DNA of 64,000 bases from Flavisolibacter longurius (GCA_014163555.1 JACJGO010000020.1:1-64000), one strand, 5' to 3'. Shown: positions 32,507 to 41,993, counted from the first letter of the stretch. The notes: a model not told the origin generated them from the letters alone. Numbers and translations: made by a program.

Positions 32507-34570
32507 ATGAAAAAAGTTTTTATAGCCTTTTTAGCCCTGATGCCAACCGTACTGATGGCACAGATCGACAGGAGCAAAGCCCCGCAGCCGGGCCCTGCTC
32601 CGGAAATTAAGATTGGCCAGCCGGCAACATACACTTTGCCCAACGGCCTGAAAGTTTTTGTTGTGCAGAATACCAAGCTGCCCCGGGTTTCGGCCACGTT
32701 GACTTTTAACATGGATGGCATTGTGGAAGGCGATAAAGCCGGCCTTACTTCCATGGGTGGCGAACTGCTGCGCCGCGGTACAGCCAAAATGAACAAAGCG
32801 CAATTGGACCAAGCTGTTGACATGCTTGGTGGCAACCTCAATACATCGGCCACCAGTGCTTCGGCCTCTTCGCTGAAGCGGAATTTCCCGAAACTGTTTG
32901 CGCTGATGAGTGATGTGGTGCTCCGTCCTTCTTTCCCGGCAGCAGAATTGGAAAAAATCCGCAAGCAAAGTTTGTCGGGTCTGCAGGCGGCAAAAGACAA
33001 TCCCAACGCCATTGCGCAAAACGTTGTTAACCGTCTGACCTACGGCAAAGACCATCCTTATGGCGATATCGAAACAGAAGAAACCATCAGCAATGTAAAG
33101 CTGGAGGATATCAAGAACTATTTCTCCACGTATTGGAAGCCGAACAATGCATTCCTGGTTTTTGTGGGTGACATTGCCCCGGCCGAGGCGCAAAAATTAG
33201 CCACGCAATATTTGGGTGCCTGGAAGAGCGGCGAAGTGCCCAAGCCAACGTATCAGATGCCGCAGCCTCCGGCAAAAACATACATCGCCCTGGTTGATCG
33301 TCCTTCCAGTGTACAAAGCGTTATCACCTTTGCCGCACCGGTGCCCCTGAAGCCTGGAACACCGGATGTGATTCCTGCTTCCGTAATGAACAACATCCTG
33401 GGCGCCGGTTCTACCAGCCGCCTGTTTATGAACCTGCGGGAGAAATATGGCTTTACCTACGGCGCATATTCCAACCTGAGCTCCGACCGTTTGGTAGGAT
33501 CGTTCACTGCCAGCGCTTCCGTTCGTAATGAAAAAACAGACAGCGCTGTTGGACAGTTTCTGCACGAGTTCAACCGCATCCGCACCGAAGAACTCTCGGC
33601 ACAGGAAGTGGCCAATATGAAAAACTATCTCAGCGGTTCTTTTGCCCGTTCGCTGGAAAGCCCGGGAACCATTGCCAACTTCGCCCTGAACATTGCCCGG
33701 TACAACCTGCCGGCCGATTATTATCAGAACTACCTGAAGAACCTGGCTGCCACCACGCCGCAATTGGTGCAGGGTGTTGCTAAAAAATATGTGCTGCCGG
33801 AAAATATGCACGTGGTGATCGTTGGCAATGCTAAAGAGATTGCAAATGGTCTGAAGCAGTACGGCGACGTAAAATACTTTAATGTATACGGACAGGAAGT
33901 GGCTGCGCCAACAGTAAAAGCAGTTGATGCCTCTGTAACACCTGAAAGCGTTTTGCAAAAGGCAGCCAACGCGTATGGTGATGCCGCCGCCATTGCAGCC
34001 GTGAAAGATGTCATGATATCCGGCACGGCCAACATACAGGGTATGACGATTAACGTGGTTACCAAGCAGGTGTTTCCTTCGGCATATTCAGAAGAAGTGA
34101 GTATGCAGGGCCAGGTGCTGGAAAAAAAGCTGGTGAAAGACGGCAAGTTTATGGTTCAGGCGCAAGGCCAGCAGAAAGAAGCCAATGAAAAGCAAAAAGA
34201 GGAAATGATGGAAACGCTTGCCTTTATTGCGGAGAAGTATATGCTGAATACAAAGGGCTATACGTTTGCTTTAAAAGGCATTGAGACGGTAGAAGGTAAA
34301 GATGCCTACGCTATTGCCATCAAAACCCCGGCGAAACGAGAGTACACGAACTATTATGATGTAACCAGTGGCTTACTGGTAAAGAAAGTGGCTCAGCAGG
34401 AAACACCGCAGGGCAACATCACCATAACCACACTGATAAGCGGCTACAAACCCGTGAACGGTATTCAGTTTCCCACGAAAGTGGTGAATGACCTGGGTAT
34501 GATGAAGCTCGAGGTTACATTCAACGATGTGAAAATAAACAGCGGCTTAAAAGCCGAAGACATAAAGTAA
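32507..34570 (+). CDS. M16-family partner subunit, HxxEH absent, with C-terminal extension
   Basis: Signal peptide (about 1-18), then the M16 fold (TLPNGLKVFVVQNTKLPRV) in which the zinc motif is replaced by LTSMGGELLRRGT, so it is expected to be inactive and to complement the previous subunit. 687 residues: beyond about 480 the protein has an additional beta-rich domain (SAYSEEVSMQGQVLEKKLVKDGKFMVQ...) similar to outer-membrane lipoprotein-sorting-type folds. That extension is unusual; its role is unknown. The gene ends in a terminator. Confidence 0.9.
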   Translation: MKKVFIAFLALMPTVLMAQIDRSKAPQPGPAPEIKIGQPATYTLPNGLKVFVVQNTKLPRVSATLTFNMDGIVEGDKAGLTSMGGELLRRGTAKMNKAQLDQAVDMLGGNLNTSATSASASSLKRNFPKLFALMSDVVLRPSFPAAELEKIRKQSLSGLQAAKDNPNAIAQNVVNRLTYGKDHPYGDIETEETISNVKLEDIKNYFSTYWKPNNAFLVFVGDIAPAEAQKLATQYLGAWKSGEVPKPTYQMPQPPAKTYIALVDRPSSVQSVITFAAPVPLKPGTPDVIPASVMNNILGAGSTSRLFMNLREKYGFTYGAYSNLSSDRLVGSFTASASVRNEKTDSAVGQFLHEFNRIRTEELSAQEVANMKNYLSGSFARSLESPGTIANFALNIARYNLPADYYQNYLKNLAATTPQLVQGVAKKYVLPENMHVVIVGNAKEIANGLKQYGDVKYFNVYGQEVAAPTVKAVDASVTPESVLQKAANAYGDAAAIAAVKDVMISGTANIQGMTINVVTKQVFPSAYSEEVSMQGQVLEKKLVKDGKFMVQAQGQQKEANEKQKEEMMETLAFIAEKYMLNTKGYTFALKGIETVEGKDAYAIAIKTPAKREYTNYYDVTSGLLVKKVAQQETPQGNITITTLISGYKPVNGIQFPTKVVNDLGMMKLEVTFNDVKINSGLKAEDIK

Positions 34571-34587
34571 GGCTTGCCGTTACCTTT

Positions 34588-34627
34588 AAAAAATTGCCAT
34601 TGTTGAAAGACAGTGGCAATTTTTTTT
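34588..34627 (+). terminator. Terminator of the M16 operon
   Basis: A stem of 14 pairs (arms 34591-34604 and 34609-34622, two G-U pairs) with a GAAA loop, followed by T8. Confidence 0.88.
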
Positions 34628-34652
34628 AGAACAAGTCTCCATTCTAAAAAAG

Positions 34653-34684
34653 AAACCCCTGACTGTTTATGCGGTCAGGGGTTT
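34653..34684 (-). terminator. Terminator of adk
   Basis: Stem AACCCCTGAC with its reverse complement, 10-nt loop, flanked by an A-rich left side, giving T-rich TTTCTTTTTT on the minus strand. It probably works on both strands in this convergent gap. Confidence 0.85.
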
Positions 34685-34713
34685 TGTATAAATGAGAATA
34701 ATCGCCGGTTACA

Positions 34714-35301
34714 TTACGCTGCTACTTCCTTTTTTTTTTCGATGCAGGCACTTAGCTTTTGAAAGATGTCATCCACAGAACCTTCTCCGGGAATGCTTTC
34801 AAATTTGTCCTGTTCGGCGTAGTAGTCAGCCACGGGTTCCGTTTCGGCCTTGTACACCGAAAAACGCTTGCGGATCACGGCTTCATCCGTATCATCGCTG
34901 CGACCGGATGTTTTGCCCCGCTCCAGCAGGCGGCGTACCAGTTCATCTTCGGTAACCTCCAAGGCTACTACTTTGTGAATCGCTGTTTTTTTCAGTGCCA
35001 GTAATTTATCGAGGGCTTCGGCCTGTGCAATGGTGCGGGGAAAGCCGTCGAAGAGAAAACCTTTGGCATCCGGATGTTTTTCCAGGCAGGAATCGATCAT
35101 GCCAATCACTACTTCGTCGGGAACCAGTTGGCCCTTGTCCATAAAGTTTTTGGCTTCCAGACCCAGCGGCGTTTTCTCGCTGATCTCCTGGCGAAGCAAA
35201 TTGCCGGTAGATAAGTGAATCAGACCAAAACGTTCAACAATTTTTTCAGATTGCGTGCCTTTGCCGCTGCCCGGAGGGCCAAATAAGATCAAATTAAACA
35301 T
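34714..35301 (-). CDS. adk: Adenylate kinase
   Basis: Balances AMP, ADP and ATP. 195 residues from ATG 35301 (MFNLILFGPPGSGKGT). The P-loop is GPPGSGKGT (8-16), the AMP-binding signature FLFDGFPRT (about 80-88), and the LID region is short (SGRSDDTDEA), without zinc-binding Cys residues. The longer open frame upstream to 35466 has no family similarity. Divergent from msrB. Confidence 0.96.
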   Translation of the reverse strand: MFNLILFGPPGSGKGTQSEKIVERFGLIHLSTGNLLRQEISEKTPLGLEAKNFMDKGQLVPDEVVIGMIDSCLEKHPDAKGFLFDGFPRTIAQAEALDKLLALKKTAIHKVVALEVTEDELVRRLLERGKTSGRSDDTDEAVIRKRFSVYKAETEPVADYYAEQDKFESIPGEGSVDDIFQKLSACIEKKKEVAA

Positions 35302-35511
35302 GTTGCGTACAAACCTTAGGCAACAAATATAGGGGAAAAGGGCTGAATAGCCGGCAGTTCGCCGTCCATAGTTCTTCGCTAATATTACCCTATTTACTGT
35401 TTGGATTTCCGCATAAAAAGTGGCGGCTTTGAACTTTGAACTATCGACTATAGACTTTCTTTTCACGTTTCCTTGTCAAACCAAAGCTCCCGATTCATCG
35501 TAACTTTAAGT

Positions 35512-36069
35512 ATGAAACGATTTGCGCTTTTGTTGCCGTTGGCTTTTTTCTTGCAGTTCTGCACCTATTCACAATCAACTACTAAAACAAATGATATGGA
35601 TTCGTTGAAGAAAAATAATCCGGTGTACTCCAACACCGATACCAGTAAAGTAAACCTGAGCGAGGAGGAGTGGAAAAATCTGTTGCCGGCCGATGTATAC
35701 CACATTGCCCGGCAGAAAGGCACGGAGCGGCCCTGGACCTCGCCTTTCGAAACCCTGAAAGACAAGGGGACTTATTATTGTGCGGCCTGTGGCAATGCAC
35801 TTTTTGTAAGCGACACCAAGTTTGAGAGCGGCTGTGGCTGGCCTTCATTTTACCAACCCATTAGCAAAGGCTCTGTCATTTACGAACCTGATAACACCCA
35901 TGGCATGCAGCGTACCGAAGTGATGTGCGGCCGTTGCAAATCGCACCTGGGCCATGTGTTTGAAGACGGACCACCGCCTACAGGATTACGCTATTGCATC
36001 AACGGTGTTGTGCTGGATTTTAAAAAGGCGCAGGAAGCCGAAAAGAATTACAAGAAGTCAGAACCGTGA
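35512..36069 (+). CDS. msrB: Peptide-methionine (R)-S-oxide reductase, exported
   Basis: Repairs oxidised methionine in proteins. 185 residues from ATG 35512 with a hydrophobic N-terminus ending FFLQFCTYSQS, so likely exported. Zinc sites are CAAC and CGRC, and the catalytic Cys is in RYCINGVVL; the substrate motif ESGCGWPSF is intact. The predicted start is preceded by TAACTTTA, a weak -7-like box. Its thioredoxin-type partner is not adjacent. Confidence 0.93.
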   Translation: MKRFALLLPLAFFLQFCTYSQSTTKTNDMDSLKKNNPVYSNTDTSKVNLSEEEWKNLLPADVYHIARQKGTERPWTSPFETLKDKGTYYCAACGNALFVSDTKFESGCGWPSFYQPISKGSVIYEPDNTHGMQRTEVMCGRCKSHLGHVFEDGPPPTGLRYCINGVVLDFKKAQEAEKNYKKSEP

Positions 36070-36100
36070 TTTATTGGATTGTTAGGATAAAGAAGATCAT

Positions 36101-36138
36101 AAAAAAAGAGTCGTTCATAAGTGAACGACTCTTTTTTT
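36101..36138. terminator. Bidirectional terminator between msrB and dus
   Basis: A perfect 17-bp stem (36101-36117 with 36122-36138), loop TAAG, with seven A on the left and seven T on the right, so it functions in both directions. Confidence 0.92.
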
Positions 36139-36193
36139 ATAAGGAAGTTGTCAAGTGCTCCAGGTTCATCTTTACGGGTATTTACTGGTCCCC

Positions 36194-37249
36194 TTAATCT
36201 TTGTTCAGCTTACAAAAGCCCGGGCCCGCCATCATGGCGTCCATGTCAACCGTGCGGGGAATGAATTCAAACCCGCTGTACTGCCGTTCAATCTCATCCA
36301 AAACAGGATCGATTTCTTCGATACCCGGAAGCGTTACCAGTTTTGCCCTGTATTCGCGGATGTTGGGAAGTCCGCGCAAATAGTTGCTGTAGTGGCGGCG
36401 CATTTCATAAATGCCGGCTTTGGGCCCTTTCCACTCAACCGAACGATAAAGGTGCTGGCGAATAACGGCCACACGCTGCTGCACGGTAGGTGGTGGCAGG
36501 TGTTCGCCGGTTTTGATATAATGCTTGATCTCGTTAAAGATCCAAGGATAGCCAATCGCGGCACGGCCGATCATAATACCATCCACACCATACCTGCTTT
36601 TGTATTCCACCGCTTTTTCCGGCGAATCAATATCGCCGTTGCCAAAGATGGGAATCTGGATACGGGAATTGTTCTTTACCCGGGCGATGGGCTCCCAGTT
36701 GGCCACGCCTTTGTACAACTGGCAACGGGTACGGCCGTGAATCGACAGCGCTTTGATGCCTACATCCTGGAGGCGTTCCGCCACTTCTTCAATGTTGATA
36801 GTGGCATCATCCCACCCCAGCCTTGTTTTGACGGTTACCGGAAGCGAGGTAGAATTCACAACGGCTTTGGTTAACCGCACCATCAGGTCAATGTCTTTCA
36901 GCACAGCAGCGCCTGCACCTTTGGTCACTACTTTTTTTACGGGGCAGCCAAAGTTTATATCCAGCAGATCAGGATTTACCGTATCCACAATCTTTGCGCT
37001 GAGTGCCATCGCTTCTTCATCCCCACCAAAGATTTGAATGCCTACGGGCCGTTCGCTGTCGAAGATTTCCAGCTTCTGCCGGCTTTTGATGGCATCACGA
37101 ATCAGGCCTTCACTGCTGATGAATTCTGTATACAGCAGGTCGGCACCGGCCGCTTTGCAAACGGCACGAAAAGGGGGATCACTCACATCTTCCATCGGTG
37201 CCAGCAGCAACGGAAAATTGGGAAGTTGTATGTTGTCTATTTTTACCAA
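36194..37249 (-). CDS. dusB: tRNA-dihydrouridine synthase
   Basis: FMN enzyme reducing uridine to dihydrouridine in tRNA D-loops. A TIM barrel of 351 residues: LAPMEDVSDPPFRAVC at the start, catalytic Cys102 in NFGCPVKKVVTKGAGAA, FMN-binding VDGIMIGRAAIGYPWIF (about 225-241), and a C-terminal helical tRNA-binding region. Assignment to the DusB subgroup is from overall resemblance. Converges with msrB. Confidence 0.93.
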   Translation of the reverse strand: MVKIDNIQLPNFPLLLAPMEDVSDPPFRAVCKAAGADLLYTEFISSEGLIRDAIKSRQKLEIFDSERPVGIQIFGGDEEAMALSAKIVDTVNPDLLDINFGCPVKKVVTKGAGAAVLKDIDLMVRLTKAVVNSTSLPVTVKTRLGWDDATINIEEVAERLQDVGIKALSIHGRTRCQLYKGVANWEPIARVKNNSRIQIPIFGNGDIDSPEKAVEYKSRYGVDGIMIGRAAIGYPWIFNEIKHYIKTGEHLPPPTVQQRVAVIRQHLYRSVEWKGPKAGIYEMRRHYSNYLRGLPNIREYRAKLVTLPGIEEIDPVLDEIERQYSGFEFIPRTVDMDAMMAGPGFCKLNKD

Positions 37250-37324
37250 TGGAATGATGATTACAGGCTTATCTTGCGGCCAAACGTTAAAACCGCAAAA
37301 TTAGCCCACAGAAAGGAAGTCACT

Positions 37325-38287
37325 ATGCAAACATATCTTAAAACCAGACCGGCATGGATTCAACTGCTTTTGTTTCTGGGATTAGCCTTTGGTCTTTTTA
37401 CGATCGCTGTCATGATTGGCGCACCTATTCTTTCCAACATGACGGGTATAAATATGTTTGCCATACAGGACAGCAAAAACTTTGAACAAACCAATCCCGG
37501 GCTGCTAACCTACATGCGAGGCATGATCCTGCTGCAGTTCCTGTTTTTGTTCACCATTCCTACCTTGCTGTTTGCTTATTTCTCCGATCCCAAACCTGGC
37601 GAATACCTTGGCTTGAAATCACCGCATCCATCCCTTTACTGGATATTGGGACTCTTATTGATCATTGTTGCTTATCCGTTTGTCGAATTCATTGGTTTCC
37701 TGAATCAAAAGATCCCGGTGGGGGAGTCAACGGAGCGGTGGATGAAGAGCATGGAAGAAGAAGCGGGCCGGCAGATCCGGTTTATGTTGCGGGAACGTTC
37801 GGTGGGTGAACTATTCAAAAACCTGGTCTTTATTTCGCTGTTTGCCGGCATCGGCGAGGAGTTGTTTTTTCGCGGCATCCTGCAACGGATTTTTATCCGC
37901 ATGACGCAAAATCCCTGGATGGGCATTGTGCTGACAGCGGCGATTTTCTCCGGTATTCACTTTCAGTTCTATGGCTTTTTCCCTCGTTTTCTCCTGGGCA
38001 TTTTGCTGGGTGCTATTTACTGGTACAGCGGCAGCTTGTGGACCGCAATCCTGGCGCACTTTCTTTATGATGCCGTCATTATCCTGGTTGTATACTTTAA
38101 CCCGCAGTTGCTGGCTAATCCCGAAGCTACTATTATTCAGGGGCAAACGGTACAGTTGCTGATTGGGGCGGTGGTAAGCTTAGGATTGACACTGCTGTTG
38201 CTGCGGTACATGAAAAGGCGTTCAAAAACCAGCTACCAGGAAGTGTACAAAGATGATTTCAGCAAACCGGATCAATTCAGTTTTTAG
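37325..38287 (+). CDS. CPBP-family (CAAX prenyl protease-like) intramembrane metalloprotease
   Basis: Membrane protein of about 320 residues with 7-8 hydrophobic segments. The Abi/CPBP motifs are seen: EELFFRG (about 178-184), GIHFQF (His about 212) and HFLYDA (His about 246). Substrate unknown. The start ATG 37325 is preceded by a good Shine-Dalgarno sequence GAAAGGAAG; the upstream open frame is antisense to dusB. cdsA follows after 2 bp, so the genes are likely co-transcribed. Confidence 0.9.
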   Translation: MQTYLKTRPAWIQLLLFLGLAFGLFTIAVMIGAPILSNMTGINMFAIQDSKNFEQTNPGLLTYMRGMILLQFLFLFTIPTLLFAYFSDPKPGEYLGLKSPHPSLYWILGLLLIIVAYPFVEFIGFLNQKIPVGESTERWMKSMEEEAGRQIRFMLRERSVGELFKNLVFISLFAGIGEELFFRGILQRIFIRMTQNPWMGIVLTAAIFSGIHFQFYGFFPRFLLGILLGAIYWYSGSLWTAILAHFLYDAVIILVVYFNPQLLANPEATIIQGQTVQLLIGAVVSLGLTLLLLRYMKRRSKTSYQEVYKDDFSKPDQFSF

Positions 38288-38289
38288 CT

Positions 38290-39150
38290 ATGGCACTGAA
38301 CGTACAAACATTTAAAACAAGAGCCCTTACCGCCGTCATTTTTGTAGCGGTGATGATGGTGGGGCTGTTGTGGAATGAAACTTCTTTTTTTGTACTGTTT
38401 TCCCTTGTGCATTTTGGTGCCTGGGCTGAATACCAGAAACTGGTGGAAAGCTTTAACCCCGACTACAAAAAGATCATCCCGGTTCACCGCTATGGAATAA
38501 TCCTGGCCGGCTGGTGCCTTATGCTGGTATTTACCAACAACCGTATCTGGTACAATCTTTCTGAAATTGGCTTTTGGGCAGGATTGGGCCTGCTGATCAT
38601 TATTCCCCTGGCTATCCTTTTTGAAGCAAAGGGCATGCTGGTCAAAAACATGGCCTATTCGGCTTTTGGCGCCATTTATATCTCGCTGGCGCTGTCCCTG
38701 CTGATTGGCATTCGGATGCTGTACGGTGTAGAATCGGAAGGTCGTGGCGACTTTGGAAAATACATTGCGCTGACACTTGTTTTTTCGATCTGGATCAATG
38801 ATACCATGGCCTATATTGTGGGCTCGTTTATCGGCAAAACGCCGTTTTCTAAAATATCACCCAAAAAAACCTGGGAAGGAACAGTCGGCGGCGCTATCCT
38901 TTGTGTGGTGGTGATGGCGTTTGTAGGAAAAGCCATTGGCTTAAGTTATGTGGATGCGGCCTGTATCGCGGCCCTGGCTGCCATTGCAGGAACCCTTGGC
39001 GACCTTTTTGAAAGCAAGTTGAAACGCATGGCCGGTGTGAAGGACAGCGGCAGCTTTATGCCGGGGCATGGCGGCTTTTTGGATCGCTTTGATTCGCTTT
39101 TGTTTGCCGCTGTTGTCGTATGGTTTTATATGGTGATTTTTATGCGTTAG
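38290..39150 (+). CDS. cdsA: Phosphatidate cytidylyltransferase
   Basis: Makes CDP-diacylglycerol, the precursor of phospholipids. 286 residues, about 7-8 membrane segments. The C-terminal signature SKLKRMAGVKDSGSFMPGHGG...DRFDS (about 240-265) matches the family. Starts 2 bp after the CPBP gene. Confidence 0.96.
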   Translation: MALNVQTFKTRALTAVIFVAVMMVGLLWNETSFFVLFSLVHFGAWAEYQKLVESFNPDYKKIIPVHRYGIILAGWCLMLVFTNNRIWYNLSEIGFWAGLGLLIIIPLAILFEAKGMLVKNMAYSAFGAIYISLALSLLIGIRMLYGVESEGRGDFGKYIALTLVFSIWINDTMAYIVGSFIGKTPFSKISPKKTWEGTVGGAILCVVVMAFVGKAIGLSYVDAACIAALAAIAGTLGDLFESKLKRMAGVKDSGSFMPGHGGFLDRFDSLLFAAVVVWFYMVIFMR

Positions 39151-39204
39151 CTTGCCTGAACCCACAGGCATATGATTTTCTCCCCACTCAAAAGTTATCC
39201 GTGT

Positions 39205-39216
39205 CGTAGTACTACG
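39205..39216. promoter_or_regulatory. Palindrome CGTAGTACTACG
   Basis: A perfect 12-bp palindrome lies about 96 bp upstream of the membrane-protein gene, with the related sequence TTAGTACGCA about 14 bp downstream. It could bind a regulator; nothing more can be said. Confidence 0.35.
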
Positions 39217-39311
39217 CATATGTGTGCGGTTAGTACGCAATTTTTCGCAGAAGGTTTGAAATCAGCCAATCGAAAGTTTATTTTGTCCTGTATCCTAAAT
39301 TTATCCATCCT

Positions 39312-40001
39312 ATGATACCGAATAGTTTATTTGGAATCACCACTATCGCCTGCTTTACACTACCCATTTTTATCATCCTGTATTTCCGGCTGTATAAACA
39401 TGTAAGCCTGATTGCCCTGATGGTGTATTATGCCCTGATCATCCTGCATTGTCTGAGCAGCAATACGGTTCCGCCGGCGCCGGACCTGCAAAACACCTTG
39501 GAGGTGCTGTTCAATTACATTGAGATTCCGCTGATGCTTTCGGCCCTGCTCTTTTTCTGCCCGGCCAAGCAAAAGCGACAAAAAATTCATTTTATCATCG
39601 GTTTTTTCCTGGCTTACGAAGTGCTGATTGCTACTTTTCATGGCCTTTCGGCTGCGGCCAGTTTCTACGTGATGGTTCCGGGCCTGCTGGTAGTTGTTTC
39701 GTATTCGCTTTTCCTTTTTCTGCGGCAGGTGCGCTTTACGGTTGCACACGGAAAAAACTGGGGACGGGTGCTGATGCTGGGATCCCTGTTATTCTCGTAC
39801 AGTTGTTACCTGTTTATGTTCTATGCGTATTTCTTCCAGCAGCAAAGCAATGTGGCTGGTATCTATTCCGTGCATTTTTATTCTTCCGCCATCGCCGCCG
39901 TATTAATGAGCGCCGGTCTTTACCTGATGCGGAACCGCATCCGTGATCTGCAGGAGTTGAAAGTAACAAGAAGAGAATTGCAGATGGTATTTGGAGGATA
40001 A
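39312..40001 (+). CDS. Membrane protein with about seven transmembrane segments, function unknown
   Basis: 229 residues, almost entirely hydrophobic segments with short loops (about 7-29, 33-50, 65-85, 93-115, 120-140, 155-175, 185-205) and a basic C-terminal tail RNRIRDLQELKVTRRELQMVFGG. The 7TM layout recalls sensor-type membrane domains (for instance 7TM regions of histidine kinases), but no catalytic domain is attached. No family recognised. Confidence 0.7.
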   Translation: MIPNSLFGITTIACFTLPIFIILYFRLYKHVSLIALMVYYALIILHCLSSNTVPPAPDLQNTLEVLFNYIEIPLMLSALLFFCPAKQKRQKIHFIIGFFLAYEVLIATFHGLSAAASFYVMVPGLLVVVSYSLFLFLRQVRFTVAHGKNWGRVLMLGSLLFSYSCYLFMFYAYFFQQQSNVAGIYSVHFYSSAIAAVLMSAGLYLMRNRIRDLQELKVTRRELQMVFGG

Positions 40002-40004
40002 TCG

Positions 40005-40199
40005 GATGGTGGGTGGCAGATGATGGATGACAGTAAAACGATACGCAACGTTTCTTCTTTTTCCAATAAAAAAGCTGGTTTCTTGTCAAACCAGCTTTTT
40101 TATTGTATTCCTTTTCAGGATGAGAGACAGCTGACAAAAACAGAAGTTTACCCCTTCCAATCATCCAAAAAACGGAAGGCTCCTGTCATCCGCCATCTA
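40005..40199. repeat. Word repeat flanking a terminator between the 7TM gene and acyl-CoA dehydrogenase
   Basis: The left arm GATGATGGATGACAG (40019-40033) and the right arm at 40183-40197 (reverse complement GATGGCGGATGACAG) enclose an ordinary terminator at 40068-40101. The right arm abuts the stop of the acyl-CoA dehydrogenase gene. Confidence 0.65.
40068..40101. terminator. Bidirectional terminator
   Basis: A 14-bp perfect stem AAAAAAGCTGGTTT with its reverse complement, loop CTTGTC, for two convergent genes. Confidence 0.92.
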
Positions 40200-41975
40200 C
40201 AAAGCATATCTGTCTTCATTGATCAGGTGGGCCGCAATGCGCCGGCGGGCTTCTTTGGAATTGAACGGCTGCGCTTTGGTAAAGCGGCGCAATCCCATCA
40301 GGATCATGCGTTGCTCATCGCCTTCGGCAAAGGCATTTATGGCGTCTTTCCCGTTCTTTAAAATACGGTCGGCTGCATCGTACAGGAAGCAATTCAACAT
40401 GTCTTTGTAAACACCAGTGTCGCCTTTTTCGGAAAGCTTCATGACCCGTAGCAACAGGCTTTCGGCCACAAAGGTGTCAATGCTCATGTCGGCAATGTTG
40501 AGCAAAATTTCCTGCTCGTTCTGCAACTGCATCATCAGCTTTTGTGCGGCTGCACCGGCGGTTAGCAACACGGCTTTTTTAAAGCCTTCCACCAGCTTAC
40601 GCTCCTGTGCAAACGGTGTTTCATCTTCTTCACCAAAATCCGGAATGCTCATCAACTCACCCTGCACTTTCATGGCAGCACCCATCATATTCAGCCGTCC
40701 CTGCATGGCCCGTTTCAGGGTCATGTCCACTGTCAGCAACCGGTTGATTTCGTTGGTGCCTTCATAAATCCGGTTGATGCGGCTATCGCGGTAGGCACGG
40801 GAAATATTGTATTCGGCGCTGTAGCCGTTTCCACCATGAATCTGTACTCCTTCATCCACTACATAATCCAGGATCTCGCTTCCGTACACTTTTAAGATCG
40901 CACATTCAATGGCATATTCTTCTGCGGCACCCAGCAAGGCTTCGTTAAAGGGTTTGCCTTCCTGCATCAGTTCATGTTCGCGGTCAGCGATCCATTTGGC
41001 CGTGCGGTACAGTGCTGTTTCGGCAGCAAAGGTGCGAATGGCCATTTCGGCCAGCTTGTACTGGATGGCGCCAAAGTTGGCAATGGGTGTTTTGAACTGC
41101 TCTCTTGTCTTTGCATATTGAAGCGAAGTCGTTGTGGCATATTTGGCACCACCTACGGTAGCAGCGCACAACTTCAGGCGACCGATGTTCAAAATATTGA
41201 AGGCGATCTTATGTCCTTTGCCAATCTCGCCCAATACGTTTTCAACCGGTACCTTACAATCCTGGAAATAAAGTTGAACTGTCGAAGATCCTTTGATCCC
41301 CATCTTATCTTCTTCGGGACCGTTGCTGAATCCTTCAAATCCTCTTTCCACAATAAAGGCGGTGAACTTGTCGCCATCGACTTTGGCAAACACAGTGTAC
41401 ACATCGGCAAAACCGCCGTTGGTGATCCATACTTTCTGCCCGTTCAGGAGATAATATTTTCCATCCTCGCTCAGTTTGGCCGTGGTCTTTGCACCCAGTG
41501 CATCGGAGCCGCTGTTGGGTTCCGTCAGGCCATAGGCGCCAGCCCATTCGCCGCTGATCAATTTTGGAATGTATTTCTGCTTTTGTTCTTCGGTGCCAAA
41601 GTATAAAATGGGCAGCGTACCAATACCGGTGTGCGCCGAAATGGCTACCGAAAACGAGTGACCGGCGCCCAGGTATTCGCTGACAATGGTAGAGGTCACA
41701 AAATCTTTTCCCAGCCCGCCGTATTCTTCCGGGAAAGCTACGGCCAGCATACCTTGCTCACCGGATTGCTGCAGCAACGACCGCATATAACCGGGTTCCA
41801 TTTTATCCATCCGCTCTACGTTCGGCAACACTTCGGTGCGCAGAAACTGGTCGCACATGTCACGGATCATAGTTTGCTCTTCACTGAATTCTTCGGGAAT
41901 AAACGTTTCCTCGGGGCTGCTGCTTTTAACCAGCCATTCGCCGCCCTTGAGGGTTGTGTTGATGGTAGCTTCCAT
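40197..41975 (-). CDS. Acyl-CoA dehydrogenase
   Basis: FAD enzyme oxidising acyl-CoA to trans-2-enoyl-CoA in fatty acid degradation. 592 residues: N-terminal domain (about 25-140), middle domain with YGLTEPNSGSDA (about 150-161) and VWITNGGFADVY, C-terminal helical domain with EGVQIHGGNGYSAEYNISRAYRDSRINRIYEGTNEI (about 368-403; the catalytic acid is expected in this region) and an extra C-terminal part of about 170 residues, as in VLCAD-like proteins. Upstream MarR-type gene could regulate it; inferred from position only. Confidence 0.95.
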   Translation of the reverse strand: MEATINTTLKGGEWLVKSSSPEETFIPEEFSEEQTMIRDMCDQFLRTEVLPNVERMDKMEPGYMRSLLQQSGEQGMLAVAFPEEYGGLGKDFVTSTIVSEYLGAGHSFSVAISAHTGIGTLPILYFGTEEQKQKYIPKLISGEWAGAYGLTEPNSGSDALGAKTTAKLSEDGKYYLLNGQKVWITNGGFADVYTVFAKVDGDKFTAFIVERGFEGFSNGPEEDKMGIKGSSTVQLYFQDCKVPVENVLGEIGKGHKIAFNILNIGRLKLCAATVGGAKYATTTSLQYAKTREQFKTPIANFGAIQYKLAEMAIRTFAAETALYRTAKWIADREHELMQEGKPFNEALLGAAEEYAIECAILKVYGSEILDYVVDEGVQIHGGNGYSAEYNISRAYRDSRINRIYEGTNEINRLLTVDMTLKRAMQGRLNMMGAAMKVQGELMSIPDFGEEDETPFAQERKLVEGFKKAVLLTAGAAAQKLMMQLQNEQEILLNIADMSIDTFVAESLLLRVMKLSEKGDTGVYKDMLNCFLYDAADRILKNGKDAINAFAEGDEQRMILMGLRRFTKAQPFNSKEARRRIAAHLINEDRYAL

Positions 41976-41993
41976 GGTAAAAGTTTTAAGAAA

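Noticed and set aside
36118-36138. Separate regulatory hairpin near msrB
   Set aside because: Explained fully by the bidirectional terminator between two convergent genes.
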